From positions 1-26,018 of the forward strand of contig WTXG01000399.1 of NCBI GenBank assembly GCA_022496185.1: a stretch of 26,018 nucleotides of DNA, given 5' to 3'. A program made the position numbers and the translations under genes. Under the pieces are notes generated by a model. That model did no database searches. It saw nothing but the letters and a program-made list of their open reading frames with translations, and had not been told where the DNA came from. The first letter of the stretch is position 1; each line of letters opens with the position of its first letter. This stretch comes from Multifurca ochricompacta. Taxonomy: Eukaryota > Basidiomycota > Agaricomycetes > Russulales > Russulaceae. Below, in pieces: positions 18,273-26,018 of the stretch.

Positions 18273-21200
18273 TCAGCTCTACCCCATTGGCCTGGGCATG
18301 AGCACTCCATGTAACCTCTGTGTATACTAGTCATTTCAAATCTTTGAAAATACCAGTACATTTCGAAACTACACAGAAGACGGCCAACCGTGACATCCTG
18401 GTTGATTCAGGAGCCACTGACAATTTTATTAGTCCACAATTAGCAAGGACTATGGGTTTAGGGATGCTGGCACTTCCCCAAGAAAAGAACATTTGGAATA
18501 TTGATGGGACAGCCAATCGGGCAGGAAAGATCACACATTACACTGATCTCAATGTCCAAGTAGGAGAAGCAATGAAGATCATCCATTTCCTCATTACCAA
18601 TTTAGGGGATGAGGGTCTCATCTTAGGGTATCCATGGCTGGTGGCATTCAAACCAAAAATTAACTGGATGGATGCCACCATGGATAAGGAATTTTATCCC
18701 ATCTTGATCACATCCCTTGGGTATGACTACCAGGCCCGGCATGCAGCAATAAATAGTACCACCAGACTAGAAGAGGAGGACCCTGGCCGTTGCTATGTCA
18801 CGAAAGCATCAGAACTGGCCCAAAGAGTGGTACAAGGACAAACCAAGAAGACCTTTGAAGAAGTAGTACCTGTCACTTATCACCGACATTGGAAGGTGTT
18901 CTCGGAAGAAGAATCACAGCATTTCCCACCAGCACGTCCCTGGGACCATGCTATTGATTTTTTGCCAGAAACACCGATGGCAATAGATTGCAAGATCTAT
19001 CCCCTGTCCCAGCAAGAACAAGAGGCATTGACAGTGTTTCTCAAAGAACAGCTGGCAAAAGGATACATCCATCCATCCAAATCACAATACGCCTCCCCCT
19101 TCTTCTTCATTAAAAAGAAGGATGGCAAGCTCCAACCCATACAGGATTACCGATGTATAAATGCCTATACAGTGAAGAATGCCTATCCGCTGCCTCTTAT
19201 TTCGGAACTCATCGACACTATGCGGGACAAGTCACTCTTCTCGAAGATGGACATCTGATGGGGGTATAACAATGTCCGGATCAAGGAAGGAGATCAGTGC
19301 AAGGCAGCCTTTAAGACCAACCAAGGCCTGTTTGAGCCAAATGTCATGTTCTTTGGTCTTACCAACTTGCCAGCTACCTTCCAGTCAATGATGAATCACA
19401 TCTTCCGTGACCTCATTCTCACTGGCGAAGTAGTGGTGTACATGGATGACATATTGGCGGCAACTACCAACAATCTCCTGCATCACCAAGAACGAGTACA
19501 CCAGGTATTGGATATCCTGCAGGAGCACGACCTATATCTCAAACCGTCAAAATGCTCATTTGAACAACGGAGCATTGAGTACCTGGGAGTCATCCTGGAA
19601 GGCAGTCACGTATGAATGGATCCGGTAAAGGTGCAGGGAATCTGAGAATGCCCACGCCTACATGCATCAAAGATGTGAGATCCTTTATAGGATTCTGTAA
19701 CTTCTACCGATGCTTTGTATGAGGATTCTCTGGAATCGCACAGCCACTCAACGGGCTGTCAAAGAAGGATGTACCTTGGCACTGGGGAAAGGAGCAGCAA
19801 CAAGCATTCGAATGTATCCGAGATATTGTTGGCTCGGAACCCATCCTCCTACAGCCGAATTTGGCAAAGCCCTTTGAGCTCAAAGTCAACACCTCCCACT
19901 TTGCCAATGGAGCAGTATTGAATCAGAGGGATGCAATGGGAATGCTCCACCCAGTAGCCTTTTACTCCGAAACATTCTCACTGGCCAAACAAAATTATGA
20001 CATTTGGGACTGCGAGCTCCTCACCATCGTAAAAGCCCTATGACACTGGTGACCATACCTGGCAGGAACCCTTCATAAGACCGTCATCCACACTGACCAC
20101 TCCAACCTATTATATTGGAAGGAACCCCATAAGATTAGTCAACAAGTTGCCCACAAAGTCTTGGAACTTGAGGAATACAACTTCACATTGAAACATATTG
20201 CCGGAAGTCGTAATGCCTGTGCGGATGCACTATCATGACAAACAGATATGCAGGGAGGTGAAGGGGACAATGAAAACATCACTGTACTCCCCGAAGAGGT
20301 TTTCACATGCACAGCAGTCATCAGCCTCCATGATATGGATTTATGGGCACAAGTATTGCAGAATATGAACCAACAACTGTGCCAATCCTGGGCAGAAGCG
20401 CATAATCTGAAAGAAATTGACGGCCTTTGGTGGAAAGACAGAGATCACCTTGTTGTCACTGGTGGCGACAACATTAAGAGGGGGGTGATCCATTTTCACC
20501 ACGACCTCCCCTCTGCAGGCCACCCTGGCATTGCGAATACATACACCCTTGCCAAATGAGACTATTGGTGGCCAAATATGAAGAAAGATGTAGAAGAATA
20601 TGTGAAGGGTTGTGCAGCCTGCCAAGCTAACAAAGTAAACATGCACCCACACCCACCAGCACTATCACCAATCACTCCTACAGCCACATTACCATTCCAA
20701 ACGATTGCCATGGACTTCATAGTCAAATTGCCAAAATCACAAGGCTTTGACTCCATTCTTACCATCACCGACCATGACTACTCAAAGGCAGCACTATTCA
20801 TACCGTGTAATGAGTCCATCACAGCAGAAAAGGTGGCAAAACCGTACCTCGACCATGTCTACAGACACTATGGACTCCCACAGAAAGTCATCTCAGACTG
20901 AGACCCACGTTTCACATCAACATTCACAAGAGCCCTGTGCAAAACCCTCAATGTGACGCAAAACATCTCCACTGCCTACCACCCACAGACGGATGGCCAG
21001 TCAGAGAGGACAAACCAATGGTTGGAACAGTATCTTCATTTTTGGTGTAATGGACGACAGGACGATTGGGCAGACTGGCTTGCAACAGCGGAGTTTGCAC
21101 ACAATTCATGGCCGAATGGCACCACCAAAACCTCCCCATTCTCCCTTATCATGGGGTGGATGCCACAGACTACTTGGACCGACAAACTGATGAATGTTCC

Positions 21201-21753
21201 ATCAGCTACACAGCATATCAGCCAATGGAACGAGGTTAGGAAATCAGCCAATGAGAACCTGCTCAAGGCACAAAAGGCATTGTCAGAAAGACCTTCAAAA
21301 TTCACACCTTATCAGACCAATGACCTTGTTTGGTTGGAAGGGAAGAACATTCATACGTCACACCCAACGGCCAAGTTAGTGCCCCGACGTCACAGACCAT
21401 TCAAGATAGCGAGGAAGCTGTCAGATGTGTCATATGAACTCGAGCTTCCATCCACATGGAGAATTCATCCAGTCTTCCATGCCAAGCTCCTGACACCTTA
21501 CAAAGAAACGTCCCTGCATGGGGAAAACTTCCTGAAACCTCCCCCTGAATTGATTGATGGAGAAGCAGAATGGGAGGTGGAGTGGATTCTAGACTCCCAG
21601 CAAAAAGGCCAAGGGCGCAAGCTGCATTACCTAGTTAAGTGGAAAGGATTCCCAGACTCTGACAACTCATGGGAACTGGCTGGGAATATCTTTGCCCCGG
21701 TCCTTATCTCAGAATTCCATGACCGACACCCAGAGGCACCCAAGGGAAGTTAA
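18260..21753 (+). pseudogene. pol: pol of element C (protease to chromodomain)
   Basis: Protease DSGA 18404-18415; RT with YMDD 19439-19450; RNase H from 19861; integrase with Asp 20713, Asp 20896, Glu 21004 (D-D35-E); chromodomain about 21565-21720. The longest open runs are 18320-19258 (312 codons) and 20953-21753 (266 codons, ending at the family stop TAA). TGA stops at 18299, 19256, 19613, 20041, 20050, 20236, 20557 and 20899 mostly match CGA or CGN positions. A 1-nt deletion near 19650 shifts the frame. In RNase H the catalytic Asp of VDAS (element A) reads Asn here (VNTS), again a CG to CA change. The element is not able to mobilise itself. Confidence 0.92.
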
Positions 21754-21792
21754 AAGAACTGACCTGCAGACCCCAAGGAAATCCCCCAGTAC

Positions 21793-23028
21793 ATGCTCCC
21801 TCAGCAACGTTCTACCACCATACAATCAATTATGTCTTTCATCACTGCCAACACCACCATCAACACCTTCACCTCTGCCGTAGTTGTTGAGAACTTCCCC
21901 TCTGCACATCCCTCTACATGTCCCTCCTCCCCCATTGACTACGAAGCTGCTGAAGCACAAGTCAAGAACCAATCTCCTAACCCCAATGACAATTTTGAGC
22001 ATTGCAAGGAACCACACCCAAATGATCTATTGGGTATGGAGCTGGATGACGAAATCCCCAAATTCCCATTCTTTGCAAACAACCCGAACTTGTCGATGTA
22101 CTTCCTGCTCAAGATAACGATGGCAGATGGAACCACAGCCATAGCTAAGTACATCTTCTATACCAATGGAGGAATGGATGTGGCTGGCTGTATGAAGAAG
22201 AACAGCCCTGTTTATGGGGCACCTGTGTATTTGGAGGAAAGGTATACTGGACACCTCCACCATGCAATGAGCGATGAGCAGCTTGGTCATTTGGTGGCCA
22301 AAGACTCCCGAGCATTCGCCATCAATGAAGTAATGAACGACATGCATCTCCCGCATCTCAAAGCCGAGGTAATGAGACTGTGTAAGAACCTGATGCTGCG
22401 AACAATGCTCAACAAACAATACAAAGAGCATGCAAGGATGATGACGTGGTTGACCAGCAGGATGTTTCAGATTGAACAAGAGTTGATGGAGATCAGGAAG
22501 AGATTGGAGATAGGGGATGCGTACCAGACCATTGCAGAAAGGTATGCTGACACTTATGCACGACCCCTCCCCCTGCAATCATTGGGAGCTGCCCCGACCT
22601 TGCTGCTGAACCGGTTCGAGATGCCACATATGCACGAAAACCCCTGCGGAGAAACATGTTGGCGGTGTGACAGTAAGTACCATATCAGCTGGAACTGTCC
22701 CCTCAACCGCAAGTGGTGTCGCCACTGCCACAGTAACCTGCACTGGAGCCAGTTCTGCATTTTCCGCTGTGTAGGCGTTGCCCCGATGATCATCAATCCA
22801 TCAGGCTGGTGCGGCAAATGTCTCCGCCACAATTCAGGACATCAGGAATTGGACTGCCCCATCCATGACCTCTGCCACTCATGTGGCCAATGTGGCCCTT
22901 ACGGGTTCCTCCATGCCCACAGATGTCCCCAGGATTCGGACAAAGAGAACAATACTCTGGATGATCGTAATGTAGCTGATGATTATCTGGAGCTGGTACA
23001 AGATGATGATGGTACAAGTTGTTTCTAG
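21793..23028 (+). CDS. ORF3 of element C: intact 411-residue protein with four Cys/His modules
   Basis: Function not known. ATG at 21793 lies 39 nt after the pol stop, in the same frame, and is shared with element A. Layout: Ser/Pro/Asn-rich N-terminus (1-110); conserved middle (GGMDVAGC...YLEERYTGHLHH, about 125-165); Leu/Met-rich charged helix, likely coiled coil, about 188-255; then Cys/His region: C289/C292/H297/C302 and C309/C312/H317/C322, both exact CX2CX4HX4C knuckles, a variant C340/C343/H350/C355 (CX2CX6HX4C), and a looser C361/C364/H374/C378. Acidic tail. No signal peptide or membrane segment seen. The knuckles suggest RNA or single-strand DNA binding, as in gag, but it is a separate ORF behind pol. 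It is the only gene of C without a stop. A second gag-like or chaperone protein, or a captured host gene, are possible readings. Confidence 0.85.
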   Translation: MLPQQRSTTIQSIMSFITANTTINTFTSAVVVENFPSAHPSTCPSSPIDYEAAEAQVKNQSPNPNDNFEHCKEPHPNDLLGMELDDEIPKFPFFANNPNLSMYFLLKITMADGTTAIAKYIFYTNGGMDVAGCMKKNSPVYGAPVYLEERYTGHLHHAMSDEQLGHLVAKDSRAFAINEVMNDMHLPHLKAEVMRLCKNLMLRTMLNKQYKEHARMMTWLTSRMFQIEQELMEIRKRLEIGDAYQTIAERYADTYARPLPLQSLGAAPTLLLNRFEMPHMHENPCGETCWRCDSKYHISWNCPLNRKWCRHCHSNLHWSQFCIFRCVGVAPMIINPSGWCGKCLRHNSGHQELDCPIHDLCHSCGQCGPYGFLHAHRCPQDSDKENNTLDDRNVADDYLELVQDDDGTSCF

Positions 23029-23045
23029 CTGGGTCTGCTAGAACC

Positions 23046-23059
23046 AGAAGAGGGGGTGA
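23046..23059 (+). other. Polypurine tract of C
   Basis: AGAAGAGGGGG plus TGA directly precedes the 3' LTR, identical to the tract of element A. Confidence 0.8.
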
Positions 23060-23642
23060 TGTTACAACCTCTGCCAAGCAACCCCATTTTCTTTACTCTT
23101 CCCAATGCAAACCCTTCATTACCACCCACGTTACACTTCTTGATCACATCCCCATCCTGGGACCCATCACATGCCCTGCTCCCATCCCTGTGACTCAGCT
23201 TGTATCTGTTGACTCGATGCTTGTATGTGTTTGCTTCCTTATTGTCTTATCTCCTTATCTTATGACTGGACACTTACTTAGTACCCTATCAGAAGCCAGG
23301 CTTTACACCATCTGCTTTCATATATTTGGGCCCACCTGACTCCATTATCCTTATCTATAGATGCCCACTAGAATATGTATATAAGTCCGCTGTAACTACA
23401 TTGTAGACTTCAGACTTGACTTATTGAATACATTGGTGCCTGTCTTCTGGACATCCCTTTGGAAGCTTTGACTTGCTCGTCTCAGTACTTCCGGTACTTC
23501 CTGCTTAACATTGTCTTGGAGTGCAGCCTCCTTGACTTTGACTCCTCCCATCTAAACTCCAAGAGACCTTATTGGTTCTTACCTGACCACGAATGAACGC
23601 TGTCACACAAGTTGTGTGGAATGTCCTGCACCGGACGTAACA
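23060..23642 (+). repeat. 3' LTR of element C
   Basis: 583 bp, TGTTACAACC...CGTAACA, followed by the CTGCC target duplication at 23643-23647. Most differences from the 5' copy are CG/TG/CA changes; there is one single-base indel near 23577 and a few other substitutions (for example near 23371). Confidence 0.92.
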
Positions 23643-23647
23643 CTGCC

Positions 23648-24480
23648 ACAGATATCTTTGTCTCTAGGACACTACCCACTTGAAACCCTAGTGAACTATG
23701 AGAATTCCACCTTCATTGTTCTGCTCAGCTTGCAACTCAAAGAGCCAATCACCTTGACGTCTACCATCCCCTGAGTGAAGCTAATCATATCACCACAGAC
23801 CCCCTGTACTTTGAAAACCTCCTTTGGCAACTTCGCATTGTTATCTCTGCCCCAGGAATAGTTGAAGAGTATTACTGGATTCACAGAAACATCCACAACT
23901 ATCATCTAGACCATGCCGTCCTTCGCCCAGCCTATCAAGTCTACTATGCCTGGAATGCCCAAGGGTGGACTACATACCGCCTTAGCACCTGCTCTGAATG
24001 ACCTCAGAACAACCTCTTACTGCTGAAGAATTAGCTCAAGTCCCCTTTGGCTTTACCCACTCTATCTTTGACTATGACGACCATGCTTTTGTTGCTACCT
24101 GGAAAGGAGACAACTACTACACTCAGACTCTTGGACATGACTGGAAACGTCTTCGGGACAGTCACATCCTTCCTGTAAACAAATATCTCAGTAATTTCCC
24201 AACATTGACCTCATCAGCAACCTTGACCCCCACACATTCTACAGAACATACAATGGAAAGGAAGTCCATTGGTCTGACACCCATACAGCATGGGTCTATC
24301 TTAATAACCACTGTGTCCAATTCCCAGTTGCTTCTATCACCTCAGATGAAGAAGAAGTATCCCAGTCCCTTGAAGCTGTAGAGCAATCCCTCTGTGCTAT
24401 CACCCTCAGAACCCTCCTACTCTCCCATCCATATCCCTTGCCTCCACAACTACTGCCATTGCTTCACACCCTCCAAAGAC
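23648..24480 (+). pseudogene. Leader region of element B, part 2: unidentified coding stretches
   Basis: Continuation of the leader after element C. Three plausible coding stretches in different frames follow each other: about 23768-24000 (YYWIHRNIHNYHLDHAV...YYAWNAQGWTTYR), 23998-24190 (EELAQVPFGFTH...ATWKGDNYYT...DWKRLRDSHILP) and about 24190-24450 (TFYRTYNGKEVHWSD...YLNNHCVQFPVASI). They are Trp/Tyr-rich, unlike gag, and have no homologue I recognise. The frame changes suggest indels in an old ORF or missed introns. It lies immediately upstream of gag of B on the same strand. Confidence 0.45.
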
Positions 24481-24499
24481 GCCAACACCTCTGAATATC

Positions 24500-25440
24500 A
24501 TGAGTACTACTGCTGCCTCCAGTGGAAAGATTCTGGGATCACCCCCAGAATCTTTGATGGTCAAGCTTCTAAAGCAGAATGTTCTGGTCCCAACTAGCCA
24601 ACTACTACTACCTGAATGAAGGTGCCTTCACTGATGAGAGTAGACGAGTCTCTGCAGCCCTCACCCACTTTAAACTTGATACACCAGCAGGCAAATGGGC
24701 CAGAGACCGCACCAACACTGCACTCCAAGCCAACCCCCTTCCTTTGGGACTTGGGACCGCTTCAGAATTGACTTTGAAAAACAGTTCATTCCAGTAGAGA
24801 GTCGCCTCCTGTCCACCAAGGCCATGTATGAAATTTGCCAAGGCACTTGCCCCTTCAATGACTGGTACCAAGAGTGGTCCACCCATGCTACTCATGCTAC
24901 AGTGGATGAAAACACCAAGATCTATGCCTTCTGAAGCATGATCAATCAGGGTCTAGGACAGAAACTCCTTGACTATCCCCCCAGCCCACCACACTCCGTG
25001 ATCTTGTCACTAAGGCTAGAGAATTTGACCCAGCATGGCAGCTTTATGGCAAGACCACCAAGCCCCGGCCTCTCCATCTGCGCATTGGAGAAGCTACCAC
25101 TGACAACCCAGAAGCCCAAGTCAACTTTGTTGCCTCTTCCCAGCCCAGAAACCCTAGCACCCCTCCATGCACTACCAAGTTAACCCCAGAAGAAAAGAGT
25201 ATCGACGAGAAAACAAGCTTTGCTTCTATTGTGGAAAGCCTAATCACATCGCCAATCAATGTCGCAGCAAGACCAGGGCCATCCAAGGTCAAGGACCTCC
25301 TTGCCCTACCCCAGTAAGAGCCTGCATCAGAAGAAGCACCCCCCCAAGCACCACGACCTCCCCCTGACTACCTGTCAGTATCTGCCACCAAGAGCTATGA
25401 AGATCCAGTACCATACATGATGGACAAAGACGGACCTTCA
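24500..25440 (+). pseudogene. gag: gag of element B, frameshifted
   Basis: Ty3/gypsy-type gag relic. Begins near 24500 (STTAASSGK...), with the usual PRIFDGQASKAE to FWSQLANYYYLNE core crossing a frameshift near 24578. It continues through THFKLDTPAGKWA, a second shift near 24735, GTWDRFRIDFEKQF (about 24752-24793), a TGA near 24932, further shifts near 24985 and 25180, and the zinc knuckle CFYCGKPNHIANQC at 25221-25262 (CX2CX4HX4C). It is clearly different from the gag of A and C, so B is a separate lineage. After about 25440 the sequence loses coding character and at 25478 meets the inverted LTR; no protease follows. Confidence 0.8.
25221..25262 (+). other. CCHC zinc knuckle of gag B
   Basis: CFYCGKPNHIANQC matches CX2CX4HX4C. 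Confidence 0.9.
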
Positions 25441-25477
25441 GATTTTTAACACGTCCTACAGCTGCGCTGTCTGTGAG

Positions 25478-26018
25478 TGTTACAACTCACTGTTGACTGC
25501 CTGGACAGTGGGTTGTATGCAAAGGGGGGGATTTGGAAGTGGGGCAAGAGATGAGAGTGAGGGTGAAAGTGCAGGGAGATGAAGCGAACAGCTCAAGGAC
25601 AAGGGGTGAGAAGCCTTCCACAAGGTGGGGCTAATCTCCTAGGTAATAAGGTACCAGATCACAAGTGGACAGTCTGGAGCTGTCCATTCTATTCCCAAAG
25701 GGTTTATATACGTAATTACAACCGGGACTTTGGTCTGTGCACCACTTTAGGGGAGGTTAACTTCGCTTTAACTCCCTACTGATCCACCAATGAGAATAGC
25801 CCACTTTTGGGCTTAGAAATCCGCAGTCCACAGTCCACAGTTTGTGGACTGCTGTTTAGGCATTGTGGGGTTCTGTTAGTACTCTTCCCACAGGTCTCCA
25901 ATTTGGCAGGAGTCCGGCCCTGGTCCGGACCGACCCTTCTCTGGTCTTAATCTAGGGTTATCTTTGTCTCTGAGGGTTCTACAAGGTCTCTGGGAGCGTC
26001 TGGGGATTTCTGGGGGTC
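25478..26018 (-). repeat. Second LTR of family B, inverted, cut by the window end
   Basis: Reverse complement of 2911-3438 plus 13593-13609. Reading plus strand, it starts TGTTACAACTC, the complement of the LTR 3' end, so the LTR lies on the minus strand. Its TATA complement is near 25706-25713. About 31 bp of the LTR remain beyond the window. It keeps CG at sites where the left copy has TG or CA. It may be a solo LTR or the 3' LTR of a minus-strand copy extending to the right; the preceding 5 bases are GTGAG. Confidence 0.85.

Larger units (their letters stand above)
16161..23642 (+). mobile_element. Ty3/gypsy chromovirus C, complete structure, decayed
   Basis: LTRs are 16161-16744 (584 bp) and 23060-23642 (583 bp), flanked by CTGCC at 16156-16160 and 23643-23647. 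The same gene order as element A, and clear similarity throughout, place both in one family, though the LTRs differ enough to be separate subfamilies. There are no nested insertions, so it serves as a reference for the breaks in A. Gag and pol carry TGA stops; ORF3 is open. Confidence 0.93.
2880..25477 (+). mobile_element. LTR retrotransposon B (5' LTR, leader, gag), carrying nested elements A and C
   Basis: The element starts with TGTCATGAAC at 2880, directly after hAT coding sequence. Its 5' LTR is 2880-3438 plus 13593-13609, split by element A; removing A with one CAGTC copy gives 576 bp ending in GTAACA. The interior runs 13610-16160, is broken by element C, and resumes at 23648. A gag relic with a CCHC knuckle is on the same strand. 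The recognisable interior ends at 25477, where another family-B LTR lies in the opposite orientation; no protease, RT or integrase of B is in the window. Orientation is set by the TATA box and by the primer-site pairing (3256-3265 with 13612-13621). Whether pol was lost or lies beyond the window cannot be told. Confidence 0.75.

Noticed and set aside
21793..23028. ORF3 as an envelope gene
   Set aside because: No signal peptide, membrane segment or cleavage site is visible; the Cys residues form knuckle patterns.
2911..26018. Large DNA transposon with roughly 540-bp terminal inverted repeats spanning the window
   Set aside because: The repeats carry LTR features (TG start, GTAACA end, TATA, primer-site pairing) and the left one is directly followed by a matching primer site, so they are two LTRs of one family in opposite orientation.
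1..26018. tRNA, rRNA or other structured RNA genes
   Set aside because: None recognised by eye; a covariance search was not possible.

Overview
The window is a nest of transposable elements in what looks like a filamentous fungus, most likely an agaricomycete basidiomycete. The grounds are short introns of about 43-55 nt in the leftmost gene, chromodomain-bearing Ty3/gypsy elements, hAT and Tc1 relics, and heavy loss of CpG. I recognise no ordinary host gene. I cannot name the species.

Layout. (1) 88-2879: multi-exon hAT transposase gene (BED zinc finger, hAT core motifs), carrying a probable minus-strand LTR around 440-930 and cut at 2880. (2) 2880-25477: LTR element B, with a 576-bp 5' LTR (2880-3438 plus 13593-13609), an unusually long leader of unknown coding capacity, and a broken gag with a zinc knuckle. 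No pol of B is visible. (3) 3439-13587: complete chromovirus A inside the LTR of B, with 584-bp LTRs and target duplication CAGTC. A itself contains a 589-bp solo LTR of its own family (5502-6090, GAGAG duplication), a 1622-bp palindromic Tc1 foldback (6581-8202, TA duplication) and a 439-bp solo LTR of another family (8297-8735). (4) 16161-23642: chromovirus C, same family as A, inside the leader of B, with CTGCC duplication. (5) 25478-26018: a second LTR of family B in inverted orientation, running off the window.

Order of events read from nesting: hAT gene, then B, then A and C inside B, then three further insertions inside A. A and C share the plan LTR, primer-binding site, gag with CCHC knuckle, protease, reverse transcriptase, RNase H, integrase, chromodomain, then an additional separate ORF (ORF3) with four Cys/His modules, polypurine tract, LTR. 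ORF3 is the one full-length open frame of C (411 codons).

Three general points stand out. Differences between the two LTRs of A are, by my reading, all explained by CpG to TpG/CpA change, and nearly all in-frame stops of A and C are TGA where CGA (Arg) is expected. Next, A, C and B each carry a sequence 2 nt after the 5' LTR that is complementary to a site 34-35 nt after the LTR TATA box, which fits Tf1-type self-priming; the two families use different sequences that still pair. Last, the Tc1 foldback is a 784-nt-arm palindrome in which I see no CG dinucleotide at all.
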